From contig JAWDKM010000006.1 in NCBI GenBank assembly GCA_032464575.1, positions 248,001 through 312,000 of the forward strand: DNA of 64,000 nucleotides, written 5' to 3'. The notes beneath the pieces were generated by a model, which saw nothing but the letters and a program-made list of their open reading frames with translations, was not told the origin of the DNA and made no database searches. The position numbers were made by a program, and so were the translations under genes. Shown piece by piece: positions 25,554 to 33,851 of the stretch. This DNA comes from Pontivivens sp032464575 (GTDB taxonomy: Bacteria > Pseudomonadota > Alphaproteobacteria > Rhodobacterales > Rhodobacteraceae). Position 1 is the stretch's first letter; each line of letters opens with the position of its first letter.

Positions 25554-26513
25554 TCACCCATAGGTGATCGCGGTCGCGATGCCGTCGGCCCCCTCGGCGA
25601 GGCGTTCGGGCAGCAGCGTCTCCGCCTCCTCGAACGGCATGTGATGGGTGACGAGCGCGTCGAGCGCGGGATCGTCGAGCAGGCCGATGGCCGTGCGCAT
25701 CCGCTCCGCATGGCTGACCGAGGCGCGGCGGGCGGGTGCGACATGCCCCACCTGCGAGCAGCGTATGGAGAGCCGGTTTGCGTGGAACGCGCCACCCAGC
25801 GGCACCGGCACCGGCTCGGCGCCGTACCAGCTCATCTCGATCACCTGCCCTTCGAACTCGAGTGCGTCGATGGCGGCGGCGAGCCCGCCCGCGCTCGCGG
25901 AACAATGGAATACCGTCGACACGGGCGGCAGGCGGTTTTTCGCAGATGCGAAACTCACGCGAAGTTCACTCGCCAGTGTTTCGCGCGTCTCTATCTTGTC
26001 AGCCAACGTAACCTTGGCTTTTCCAATGCGTGCAGCCAGATAGGCGGTCAGACACCCCACGAGACCGGCGCCGACGACCGCCACGTGGGACCCGGGTCTG
26101 AGCTGGGCATCCCAGATCGCGTTGAGCGCCGTCTCCATGTTGGCGGCGAGCGTGGCACGGGCCGGAGGCAGGGTGGACGGCAGGACATGGACCGCTTCGA
26201 GCGGCAGGCGAAAGAGGGTCTGGTGCGGATGCATCGCGAAGACAAGACGGCCACGAAGGCGCTCCGGCCCTTCTTCGACCCGCGCGACGGCCGCATAGCC
26301 GTACTTCACGGGGAAGCTGAAATCGCCCTCCTGCGTCTGCAGCGCCATACGCGTGCGCTCGCTCGCCGGGACGGCGCCGGACCAGACGATGCGCTCCGTC
26401 CCGCGGGAGAGACCCGAGGCGACCATGCGCAGCAAGAGCTCACCTTCACCGAGTTTCGCCGGGCGGATCGCGACACCGCGCTGCCCCGTGTACCAGATTG
26501 CCCGAGGCTCCAT
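25554..26513 (-). CDS. MDR-superfamily dehydrogenase, BchC-like
   Basis: A 319-residue zinc-less medium-chain dehydrogenase. The ASGLSRGTERIVWSG motif near residue 35 resembles the SGxSxGTE signature of BchC, and the nucleotide fold has VAVVGAGLVGCLTAYLAAR. The usual catalytic-zinc Cys and structural-zinc Cys cluster are absent. FAMHPHQTLFRLP is typical of the group annotated as zinc-binding alcohol dehydrogenase. ATG 26513 has GGAGG at 8-base spacing; the ATG at 26519 is too close to it. The context with QueD-like and SDR genes suggests a shared pathway. Confidence 0.8.
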   Translation of the reverse strand: MEPRAIWYTGQRGVAIRPAKLGEGELLLRMVASGLSRGTERIVWSGAVPASERTRMALQTQEGDFSFPVKYGYAAVARVEEGPERLRGRLVFAMHPHQTLFRLPLEAVHVLPSTLPPARATLAANMETALNAIWDAQLRPGSHVAVVGAGLVGCLTAYLAARIGKAKVTLADKIETRETLASELRVSFASAKNRLPPVSTVFHCSASAGGLAAAIDALEFEGQVIEMSWYGAEPVPVPLGGAFHANRLSIRCSQVGHVAPARRASVSHAERMRTAIGLLDDPALDALVTHHMPFEEAETLLPERLAEGADGIATAITYG

Positions 26514-26551
26514 GGCCATTCCCTCCCCGCGTTTTGCGAGACGATAACCGC

Positions 26552-28369
26552 ATGAAAGATCACGTCCAGCATCTGGACCCGGTCCCGGGTCACGACAGCG
26601 TGCGCACGCCTGCCGGCCTGCAGGAGACGAGCGTTCTCGCCCGTCGCCGGCGGCTCGTCACCGTGCTGAACCTGCTCACCCTTGGCGCGATCGTCGCCGG
26701 GGTGGTCAAGGTCTTCGGCATGGGCGGGTGGACCGTCACCGACACCGTCATCCTCGTCTGCGTCTGCATCGGCGCGCCGTGGACCGTGATGGGCTTCTGG
26801 AACGCGATGCTGGGCCTTTGGCTGATGCACTTCCACCGCAACGGCCTCGCCAGCGCCGCGCCGCACATGCGCGATGTCGATGAGACGGCGCCGATCGTCA
26901 GCCGCACCGCGCTCACCATCTTCCTGCGCAACGAGCCGCCGGAGCCGACCTTCGCCCGCGCGGTGGAGATGCGTCGCTCTCTAGATGCCACGGGTTGGGG
27001 CCACCGGTTCGAGATCTTCATCCTCTCCGACACCGACGATCCCGCGATCGCCGCGGCGGAGGAGATGGCGATGGCCCGCCACCGCCACGCGCTGGGCTCC
27101 AACGCGGTCTATCGCAGGCGGGAGGTCAATGCAGGCTACAAGGCCGGCAACGTTCGCGACTTCCTGCGGCAGTGGGGCGACGGTTTCGACTTCTTCCTGC
27201 CGTTGGATACGGACAGCCTGATGTCGGGTGCTGCCATGCTGCGCATGGTCCGCATCTGTCAGGCGCATCCGCGGATCGGCCTCCTGCAGAGCCTCGTGGT
27301 CGGCGCGCCCGCCCGCTCGGCCTTCGCCCGGATCTTCCAGTTCGGGATGCGCCACGGCATGCGCTCCTTCACGCTGGGGGCTGCCTGGTGGCATGGCGAG
27401 TGCGGACCCTACTGGGGTCACAACGCACTGATCCGTGTCGAAGCCTTCCGCAGGCATTGCCGCCTGCCGCGTCTGCCCGGCAAGGCGCCGCTCGGCGGGC
27501 ATATCCTCAGCCACGACCAGGTCGAGGCCGTGCTGATGCGCCGCGCAGGCTACGAATGCCGCGTCATGCCGGTCGAGGGAGAAAGCTGGGAGGAGAACCC
27601 GCCCACCATCCTCGACTTCACCAAGCGTGACCTGCGCTGGTGCCAGGGCAACATGCAATACGGCCCGATCATGTTCTGGAAGGGTCTGAAGCCGATGAGC
27701 CGCTTCCAGATCTTCTCGGCCATGATGATGTATTTCGGCGCGCCCGCCTGGATGCTGATGACCGGGGCCGCGGCCTTCAAGATGATGAACGACGAGGTGG
27801 GGCAGGTCGATCTCGCCTTCGGCTTGGCCATGTTCTTCATCATGATCGGCATGAGCCTGTTTCCGAAGATCGCGGGCTGGATCGATGTCGCCCTGCGCCC
27901 CGGTGGCGTTCGGAGCTATGGCGGGGCGGCGCGCTTCGCGCTCGGTGCGCTGATGGAGACCGTGTTCACCATGCTGCTGGCGCCCGTGGTGGCGATGCGG
28001 GTGACGATCTTCCTCATTGGGCTCGCCTTCGGCCGCTCGGTGATCTGGGGTGGGCAGAACCGCGATCCCTATGCGCTGCCGCCGCTCACGGCGCTGCGTG
28101 GGCTCTGGCCGCAGACCTTGGCAGGTGCAGTGCTGGCCGCCCTCATCCTGTGGCGCGCGCCGAGCGCGCTGCCCTGGGCGGCACCGGTTCTCGCAGGGAT
28201 GCTCATCGCGGTGCCGTTCGCGTTGCTGACCGCCTCGCCGGCGATCGGCCGCTGGATGCAACGGCGCGGCATCTGCGCGACGCCGGACGAGGTCGCGCCC
28301 AACGCGGTGCTCGATGGGGCCGAGATGACACTGTCCGCGCCTGCACCGGTGAGGTCGCAGGCCGCCTGA
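26552..28369 (+). CDS. opgH: glucans biosynthesis glucosyltransferase OpgH/MdoH
   Basis: A 605-residue membrane glycosyltransferase of family GT2 that builds the osmoregulated periplasmic glucan backbone. Two N-terminal helices precede the catalytic domain with LPLDTDSLMSG (DxD), WHGECGPYWGHNALIR, GGHILSHDQVEA and RDLRWCQGNMQY (the QxxRW-type site), then several C-terminal helices. It is shorter than the E. coli enzyme (about 850), as usual in alphaproteobacteria. A clear hairpin terminator follows. No opgG partner is in the window. Confidence 0.9.
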   Translation: MKDHVQHLDPVPGHDSVRTPAGLQETSVLARRRRLVTVLNLLTLGAIVAGVVKVFGMGGWTVTDTVILVCVCIGAPWTVMGFWNAMLGLWLMHFHRNGLASAAPHMRDVDETAPIVSRTALTIFLRNEPPEPTFARAVEMRRSLDATGWGHRFEIFILSDTDDPAIAAAEEMAMARHRHALGSNAVYRRREVNAGYKAGNVRDFLRQWGDGFDFFLPLDTDSLMSGAAMLRMVRICQAHPRIGLLQSLVVGAPARSAFARIFQFGMRHGMRSFTLGAAWWHGECGPYWGHNALIRVEAFRRHCRLPRLPGKAPLGGHILSHDQVEAVLMRRAGYECRVMPVEGESWEENPPTILDFTKRDLRWCQGNMQYGPIMFWKGLKPMSRFQIFSAMMMYFGAPAWMLMTGAAAFKMMNDEVGQVDLAFGLAMFFIMIGMSLFPKIAGWIDVALRPGGVRSYGGAARFALGALMETVFTMLLAPVVAMRVTIFLIGLAFGRSVIWGGQNRDPYALPPLTALRGLWPQTLAGAVLAALILWRAPSALPWAAPVLAGMLIAVPFALLTASPAIGRWMQRRGICATPDEVAPNAVLDGAEMTLSAPAPVRSQAA

Positions 28370-28403
28370 CAGTCGGTGCTTCATGGTCGCGAAAGATGTT
28401 GAG

Positions 28404-28436
28404 AAGGGGGCGCGCCCGATGCGGGTGCCCCCTTTT
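28404..28436 (+). terminator. Rho-independent terminator after opgH
   Basis: AAGGGGGC (28404-28411) pairs with GCCCCCTT (28427-28434), with an inner CCC/GGG continuation, and the stem runs into TTTT at 28433-28436. It lies 35 bases after the opgH stop. Confidence 0.75.
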
Positions 28437-28460
28437 CGGTGCCGTTGGTCGTTGGCGGCG

Positions 28461-28480
28461 TATGTTCGCAGGGAGTGTTG
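28461..28480 (+). repeat. inverted-repeat motif copy 5, upstream of dgcN
   Basis: TATGTTCGCAGGGAGTGTTG matches the window consensus at 16 of 20 positions. The next copy, in opposite orientation, is at 30600-30619, so the pair brackets dgcN-dgcA. Confidence 0.6.
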
Positions 28481-28589
28481 AAACGGCCGGTCCGGCTTAC
28501 GGCGCCGCCACGGATCGTCGCGGGCGCAGTTCGCATTTGACCGGATGGTCAGGATCGGCCTAGCCTCGCGCGAAGCCGGAGGTCCGCCG

Positions 28590-29585
28590 ATGATCCCCCA
28601 TCCCTATCTGCTGTTCCTGGGCGACGCGCCCGACCCGCTTGCCGCGAAGGTCGCGCAGGGCATCCGCGACTGGCGGCCCGACGCCGCCATCGGCCAGCTT
28701 CGTCTGCCGGGCTGCAATGCTGACATGAAGCTGCCCGACATGGACATCGCGGCGGCCACGGCGGCGGGCGCCAAGACCCTCGTGATCGGCGTCGCCAACC
28801 GCGGCGGGGTGATCTCACCCGCCTGGATGCAGGTGCTGGAGGAGGCGCTCGCCAACGGCATGGACATCGCCTCCGGTCTGCATACGCTGCTGCGCGACCA
28901 GCCCGCGCTGGTGGAAACCGCCCAGAAGCACGGCCGGACACTGCACGACGTGCGCGTGCCCGCCGTCGCCTACCCGATCGCCAACGGCGAGGCGCGGACC
29001 GGCAAGCGCTGCCTCGCCGTCGGCACCGACTGTTCCGTCGGCAAGATGTACACCGCTCTTGCCATGGAGCGGGAGATGCGCGCCCGCGAGATGAAGGCCA
29101 CCTTCCGCGCCACCGGGCAGACCGGCATCCTGATCACCGGCGACGGCGTGCCGCTCGATGCCGTGATTGCCGATTTCATGGCCGGCTCCATCGAGCATCT
29201 GACCCCGCCCAACGATCCCGACCACTGGGACCTGATCGAGGGGCAGGGCAGCCTCTTCCACCCCTCCTATTCGGGGGTGACGCTGGCGTTGATCCATGGC
29301 GGCGCACCCGACGCGCTGATCCTTTGCCACGAGCCGACGCGGGACCACATGCGCGGCCTTCCCGGCTACGATCTGCCGAGCCTGGAGGCGCTGCGCGACA
29401 CCGCCCTTGCCATGGCCCATGTGGTCAATCCGGCGTGCATCGTCACCGGCATTTCGGTGAACACCGCCGCGCTCGACGAACCCGCCGCGACCGACCTGCT
29501 CAAGGGCATCGAGCAGCGCATGGGCCTGCCCACGGTCGACCCCTACCGCCACGGCGCCGCACGCCTGGTCGATGCGCTGCCATGA
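28590..29585 (+). CDS. dgcN: DUF1611-family N-acetyltransferase DgcN of D-glutamate catabolism
   Basis: A 331-residue protein of the DUF1611 family with a P-loop-like motif (VGTDCSVGKMYTALAM, about residues 147-162) and downstream GQTGILITGDGVPLDAV and DLIEGQGSLFHPSYSGV. In D-glutamate-using bacteria DgcN acetylates D-glutamate before the racemase DgcA acts. Here the epimerase gene follows after 37 bases and a D-amino-acid transaminase gene comes next, which supports that role. ATG 28590 has GGAGG in front; the longer frame to 28545 lacks one. Confidence 0.82.
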   Translation: MIPHPYLLFLGDAPDPLAAKVAQGIRDWRPDAAIGQLRLPGCNADMKLPDMDIAAATAAGAKTLVIGVANRGGVISPAWMQVLEEALANGMDIASGLHTLLRDQPALVETAQKHGRTLHDVRVPAVAYPIANGEARTGKRCLAVGTDCSVGKMYTALAMEREMRAREMKATFRATGQTGILITGDGVPLDAVIADFMAGSIEHLTPPNDPDHWDLIEGQGSLFHPSYSGVTLALIHGGAPDALILCHEPTRDHMRGLPGYDLPSLEALRDTALAMAHVVNPACIVTGISVNTAALDEPAATDLLKGIEQRMGLPTVDPYRHGAARLVDALP

Positions 29586-29622
29586 CCTTCTTCTTGCTTC
29601 AAATATCCCCGCCGGAGGCGCC

Positions 29623-30588
29623 ATGATCTCCGTCACCGCGGACAGCTTTCGGTTGGCCGAGGCCTTCTCCATCTCGCGCGGCACCAAGACCGAGGCGCAG
29701 GTCATCACCGTGACCGTCACCCGCGACGGCATCACCGGCCGCGGCGAATGCGTGCCATATGCCCGCTATGGCGAGACGGTGGAGAGTGTCCGCGCGCAGG
29801 TGGAAAGCCTGCCCGCCACCGTCGACCCCGGTGCGTTGCAGGAGATGCTGCCTCCAGGCGCGGCCCGCAACGCAGTCGACTGCGCCCTCTGGGACCATGA
29901 CGCGAAGGCCGCTGGCCGCCGCGCATGGCAGCTCGCGGACTTGCCCGAGCCGCAGCCGCTGACCACCACCTACACCCTCTCCCTCGGCACGCCCGAGGCG
30001 ATGAACGCCGCCGCCGCCCGCCACGCCGCCCGCCCGCTTCTGAAAACCAAGCTGGGCGGCGGGCCGGAGGATGTCGAACGGATCCGCGCCGTCCGCGCCG
30101 GCGCCCCCGCCGCGCGCATCATCGTCGACGCCAACGAGGGCTGGACGCCGGAGCAGTACGCGACCCTCGCCCCGGAACTCGTGAAGCTCGGTGTGGAGAT
30201 GGTCGAGCAGCCCTTTCCGGCGGGCGAGGACGCAGCACTCGCGGATCTCGACCGCGTCCTGCCGGTCTGCGCCGACGAAAGCTGCCACGATCGTGCCTCG
30301 CTCGCGGACCTCGCGGGCAAGTACGATATGGTCAACATCAAGCTCGACAAGACCGGCGGCCTGACCGAGGCCTTAGCCCTGCGTGACGCTGCCCGCGCCG
30401 AAGGCTTCCGCATCATGGTCGGCTGCATGGTCGGTTCCTCCCTCGCCATGGCGCCCGCCGTGCTGGTGGGGCAGGGGGCCGAGGTCGTCGACCTCGACGG
30501 CCCCCTCCTGCTGGCCGAGGACCGCGATCCGCCGCTGACCTATGAGGGCGCCGAGGTCCATCCACCCGTCGCCACGCTCTGGGGATAG
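29623..30588 (+). CDS. dgcA: N-acetyl-D-glutamate racemase DgcA (enolase superfamily, dipeptide-epimerase-like)
   Basis: A 321-residue muconate-lactonizing-type enolase. Catalytic elements are visible: KTK in LLKTKLGGG, metal ligands in IIVDANEGW, MVEQPF and CADESCHD, and the second Lys in MVNIKLDKTGG. The family includes L-Ala-D/L-Glu epimerases, and the adjacent DgcN points to N-acetyl-D-glutamate as substrate. The assignment rests on this gene pair. A motif copy of the inverted-repeat family follows 11 bases after the stop. Confidence 0.83.
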   Translation: MISVTADSFRLAEAFSISRGTKTEAQVITVTVTRDGITGRGECVPYARYGETVESVRAQVESLPATVDPGALQEMLPPGAARNAVDCALWDHDAKAAGRRAWQLADLPEPQPLTTTYTLSLGTPEAMNAAAARHAARPLLKTKLGGGPEDVERIRAVRAGAPAARIIVDANEGWTPEQYATLAPELVKLGVEMVEQPFPAGEDAALADLDRVLPVCADESCHDRASLADLAGKYDMVNIKLDKTGGLTEALALRDAARAEGFRIMVGCMVGSSLAMAPAVLVGQGAEVVDLDGPLLLAEDRDPPLTYEGAEVHPPVATLWG

Positions 30589-30599
30589 GCCGATGTCCG

Positions 30600-30619
30600 C
30601 AACACTTTTCGCAAACATG
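30600..30619 (-). repeat. inverted-repeat motif copy 6, between dgcA and the transaminase gene
   Basis: On the minus strand it reads CATGTTTGCGAAAAGTGTTG, 18 of 20 matches to the window consensus. It faces the copy at 28461-28480. Confidence 0.65.
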
Positions 30620-30654
30620 ACCCGCCGAACGGCAGCCGCGCACAGGAGCACGCC

Positions 30655-31509
30655 ATGACCCGCACCGTCTATGTCAACGGCGACTACGTGCCCGAGCAGG
30701 ATGCGAAGATCTCCGTCTTCGACCGCGGGTTTCTGTTCGCCGACGGGGTCTACGAGGTCACGTCCGTCCTCGACCGCCGCCTCGTCGATTTCGCGGGCCA
30801 CATGGCGCGGCTCGACCGCTCTCTGTCGGAGCTCGACATGCCTTCACCGGCCACCCATGCGGAGATCGAGGCGATCCATCGCCGCCTGATCGAGGAGAAC
30901 GACCTGACCGAGGGCCTGATCTACCTCCAGGTCACGCGCGGTGCCGCCGATCGCGACTTTCTCTATCCGGAGGAGCCGAAACCTTCCCTCGTCCTATTCA
31001 CCCAATCGAAGCCCTTGATCGAGACGGCGGCGGCGGCGAACGGTCTGCGCATCGCCTTCGTCGACGATATCCGATGGGGGCGGCGCGACATCAAGACGGT
31101 GCAACTCCTCGCGCCCTCCATGTGCAAGATGGCGGCCCGGGCCGAAGGGGCAGACGATGCCTGGATGGTCGAGGATGGCCACGTGACCGAAAGCACGTCG
31201 AGCAACGCCTACATCGTCACCAAGGGCGGCCGGATCGTGACCCGCAACCTCTCCAACTCGATCCTCCACGGCATCACCCGTGCCGCCGTGCTCCGCCTCG
31301 CGCGCGAGGCGCAGATGGAGGTGGAGGAACGCCCCTTCACGCCGGAGGAAGCGCAGGGCGCGGCCGAGGCCTTTGTCACCGCCGCGTCTTCCTTCGTCAC
31401 CCCCGTGGTCGAGATCGCGGGAAGAACGCTCGGGGACGGCACACCCGGCCCCGTCGCCCGCCGCCTGCGCGAAATCTATATCGAGGAAGCACTCGCCAAC
31501 GCGACCTGA
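30655..31509 (+). CDS. dat: D-amino-acid transaminase
   Basis: A 284-residue fold-type IV PLP enzyme. It opens TRTVYVNGDYVPEQDAKISVFDRGFLFADGVYEV, has the PLP Lys in WGRRDIKTVQLL, and the phosphate-binding VTESTSSNAYIV and SNSILHGITRAAVL loops. It should interconvert D-amino acids such as D-alanine and D-glutamate with 2-oxo acids, which complements the dgcN-dgcA genes directly upstream. Branched-chain aminotransferases share the fold, but the sequence around DIKTVQLLAPSMCK favours the D-specific group. Confidence 0.85.
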   Translation: MTRTVYVNGDYVPEQDAKISVFDRGFLFADGVYEVTSVLDRRLVDFAGHMARLDRSLSELDMPSPATHAEIEAIHRRLIEENDLTEGLIYLQVTRGAADRDFLYPEEPKPSLVLFTQSKPLIETAAAANGLRIAFVDDIRWGRRDIKTVQLLAPSMCKMAARAEGADDAWMVEDGHVTESTSSNAYIVTKGGRIVTRNLSNSILHGITRAAVLRLAREAQMEVEERPFTPEEAQGAAEAFVTAASSFVTPVVEIAGRTLGDGTPGPVARRLREIYIEEALANAT

Positions 31510-31569
31510 CGGTCTCGAGGTGAAACCGGCATGAAATAAAGTTGCGCTACGGCCAATCCGCACGGCACG

Positions 31570-31594
31570 ATCGGACGTAAGCTCTACATCCGAT
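31570..31594. promoter_or_regulatory. imperfect palindrome before a small membrane protein gene
   Basis: ATCGGACGTA (31570-31579) and TACATCCGAT (31585-31594) form an inverted repeat with one mismatch and a 5-base centre, 20 bases before the next start codon. It could be an operator or a short hairpin in the leader. Confidence 0.35.
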
Positions 31595-31614
31595 CCCATG
31601 TGCAGGAGAGGCCG

Positions 31615-31845
31615 ATGCCCCGGCTCGTCAATCTCTTCGTCACCGCAGGCGCGCTCGGCTTCGTGCTGGCGGCCCTGCTCGTCACCATCCTCTGGGAGTT
31701 CGACATCGGCGGCGTCGCCACGCTCGTGGAGCGGGCGGGCCTCGGCATCTGGCCGCTGGTGCTGCTCACCTTCTCCCTCGGCACGACCTTCGCAACGGCG
31801 CAGATCGCCTTCGCCGTCATGCAGCTCGCCGAGCCGGAGGAGTAG
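31615..31845 (+). CDS. small membrane protein, 76 residues, unknown function
   Basis: MPRLVNLFVTAGALGFVLAA... contains two predicted membrane helices (about residues 5-25 and 45-70) joined by a short acidic/polar segment. ATG 31615 has AGGAGAGG in front; the in-frame ATG at 31600 does not. No family recognised. It converges with the DUF1244 gene six bases away. Confidence 0.65.
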   Translation: MPRLVNLFVTAGALGFVLAALLVTILWEFDIGGVATLVERAGLGIWPLVLLTFSLGTTFATAQIAFAVMQLAEPEE

Positions 31846-31851
31846 CGCCTC

Positions 31852-32148
31852 TCAATGTGCCTTGGGCGCGGCGGCGAAGGCGGCCTTCTGCGCGTCGCTC
31901 GCCTCCGCCTGGTACCGCTCGACCCATTCGCCATAAGGCATGCCGTAGACGATCTCGCGCCCCTCGGCCTTGTCCATGTCGATCCCGCGGGCGTTGGCCT
32001 CCTCCTGGTACCAGCGCGACAGGCAGTTCCGGCAGAACCCGGTCAGGTTCATCATGTCGATGTTCTGCACGTCGGTCCGCTCCCGCAGGTGGTCGCGCAG
32101 GCGGCGGAAGGCGGCGGCTTCGAGCTCGAGGCGCGTCTGGTCGTCCAT
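31852..32148 (-). CDS. DUF1244 domain-containing protein
   Basis: A 98-residue protein of the DUF1244 family, recognised by NLTGFCRNCLSRWYQEEANARGI and IVYGMPYGEWVERYQAEA. The two Cys in FCRNC are conserved in the family, whose structure is known but not its function. ATG 32148 is preferred over the longer frame because the family begins MDDQTRLELEAAAFRRL. It sits close to N-formylglutamate amidohydrolase and pyk, a common arrangement in this order. Confidence 0.85.
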   Translation of the reverse strand: MDDQTRLELEAAAFRRLRDHLRERTDVQNIDMMNLTGFCRNCLSRWYQEEANARGIDMDKAEGREIVYGMPYGEWVERYQAEASDAQKAAFAAAPKAH

Positions 32149-32254
32149 GGATCCTCTCCCTTTGGCTTGAGCGCTATGTAAGGCCGTCCTCCATACGCTT
32201 TCCAGTGCGCAGCTGTCGGAAATCCGTCGCGAAGCCGGTGTAGCGTCCGCGCCC

Positions 32255-32836
32255 ATGACACGTCTGCTGCACTACCTGACCCACCCCCAAGTCCGCATCG
32301 ATCCCGACATACCGGTCCCCGACTGGGGGTTGAACGAGACGGGTGCCGCCCGCGTCCGGGCGCTCGCGAACACCGGAGACTTGAGCGGCATCGCCCGCCT
32401 CTGGTCGAGCGCCGAGCGCAAGGCGATCGAGACGGCGGAGCCGCTCGCCAAGGCCGCCAACGCGCCGCTGGAGATCATGGAGCGGATGCACGAAAACGAC
32501 CGCTCCGCCACCGGCTTCCTCCCCCCGCCGGAGTTCGAGGAGATGGCCAACGCCTTCTTCGCCCGGCCCGACGAGAGCGTGCGCGGCTGGGAGCGAGCCA
32601 TCGACGCCCAGGTCCGCATCGTCTCGGCCACCGAACGGGCGACTGCGGAGACGGAGGGCAACCTGCTCCTGACCGGCCATGGGGGCGTCGGCACGCTGCT
32701 CTACTGCCACGTCGCCGGCCTGCCGATCGACCGCAGCCACGACCAGCAGGGCGGCGGCCACTTCTTCACCGTCGACCTCGACACCGGCCGCCCTCGCCAT
32801 GGCTGGCGCCCGATGGAGGACTGGCCCCGCGCCTGA
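32255..32836 (+). CDS. histidine-phosphatase-fold protein with altered RHG motif
   Basis: A 193-residue branch-1 histidine phosphatase family member. The motif normally RHG is LTHPQV here, keeping the phospho-accepting His but not the Arg. Further elements are LWSSAERKAIETAEPLA, HENDRSATG (acid/base region) and LLLTGHGGVGTLL with the second His. The missing Arg may weaken phosphatase activity. It is divergent from the DUF1244 gene; the substrate is unknown. Confidence 0.75.
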   Translation: MTRLLHYLTHPQVRIDPDIPVPDWGLNETGAARVRALANTGDLSGIARLWSSAERKAIETAEPLAKAANAPLEIMERMHENDRSATGFLPPPEFEEMANAFFARPDESVRGWERAIDAQVRIVSATERATAETEGNLLLTGHGGVGTLLYCHVAGLPIDRSHDQQGGGHFFTVDLDTGRPRHGWRPMEDWPRA

Positions 32837-32896
32837 CCCCTTCCAGCTTGCCTGAAATATCCTCGCGCGTTAGCGCGAAACCCGTAGCTTCAGCGC

Positions 32897-33679
32897 CTAG
32901 GCCGCCTCGAAGCGACGCCCCACGGCCGGATCCGCGAGGATCGCCGCAAGATGCGGCGCGAGGTGTCCGGCCCATGCCTCCTGCCCCGCCGCGTCGGAAA
33001 TGAGGTCGTTGCGCACCTCGATCAGCACGTTGGGCAGGCCGCGCTGCATGGCGTGCTGATCCTGGCTGTCGCCGCCATAGGTCCCGGGATAGGGCTCGTT
33101 ATCACCCACGCACCAGCCCTCGGCCCGAAGGCGCGCCATCAGCGGCACCGCGATCCGCCCGTCGGTGCCGTCCCAGAGGATCCCGACCTCCCAGGGCCGC
33201 GGTGGCCGTCCGGCAAGCTGTGGCGTGAAGGAGTGAATGGCGACGACCGAGGGCACTTCGCCCTGCGCCAGCACCGCGTCAACCTCCGCATCCACCGCCG
33301 CATGATAGGGCGCGTAGTAGGCCGAGATCCGCCGGGCCCGTTCCGCCGCATCCACGCCGCGATTGCCCGGCACCACGCTGCGGTCGTAGATCCGGCGCAC
33401 CAGCGTGGGATCGTTCTCCGCCCGGTTCGGATCGATCACGATCCGGCTCACGGTGGACAGTACCGCCGCGCCGCCCAGCCGCCGCGCGAGCCCCAGCGTC
33501 ACGCCCCGCGCACCGACATCCCACGCGATGTGCCGCGCCATGTCGTCTGTACTCAGCCCGATATCGCCCAGCTCCTCCGGCACCCGGTTGGAGCCGTGGT
33601 CGCAGGTCAGCACCAGCCGGTGGCCCGGCGCGCCCTTCACGGTTTCGTAGCAGTCCTGCGGCATCCAGAAGTCGCTCAT
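32897..33679 (-). CDS. N-formylglutamate amidohydrolase family protein
   Basis: A 260-residue hydrolase of the HutG-like family, with metal-site signatures LVLTCDHGSNRVPEELG, IVIDPNRAENDP, VVAIHSFTPQL and GLPNVLIEVRNDLI. The archetype releases formate from N-formyl-L-glutamate in histidine degradation, but no hut genes are nearby, so the substrate may be different. ATG 33679 gives the family-typical N-terminus; an upstream extension of 18 codons reads into the promoter shared with pyk. Confidence 0.87.
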   Translation of the reverse strand: MSDFWMPQDCYETVKGAPGHRLVLTCDHGSNRVPEELGDIGLSTDDMARHIAWDVGARGVTLGLARRLGGAAVLSTVSRIVIDPNRAENDPTLVRRIYDRSVVPGNRGVDAAERARRISAYYAPYHAAVDAEVDAVLAQGEVPSVVAIHSFTPQLAGRPPRPWEVGILWDGTDGRIAVPLMARLRAEGWCVGDNEPYPGTYGGDSQDQHAMQRGLPNVLIEVRNDLISDAAGQEAWAGHLAPHLAAILADPAVGRRFEAA

Positions 33680-33851
33680 GTTGTGATTCAGCGCTCCTGA
33701 TCTAGCTTTGCCTCTGCGCGCAGGACAGCGCAAAAAGACATGATCTGTCCCGATTTTTGCGGGACAGGCCCGACCGGTGACAGTAAACGAGGCGCGACCG
33801 AACCGCTTTGGCCCTCACCCCCCGGGCCACAGGGACAAGAAGGAAAACCGC

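Noticed and set aside
28382..28401. CATGGTCGCGAAAGATGTTG as another copy of the repeat motif
   Set aside because: Only 14 of 20 positions match, and the sequence lies just before the opgH terminator; too weak to count.
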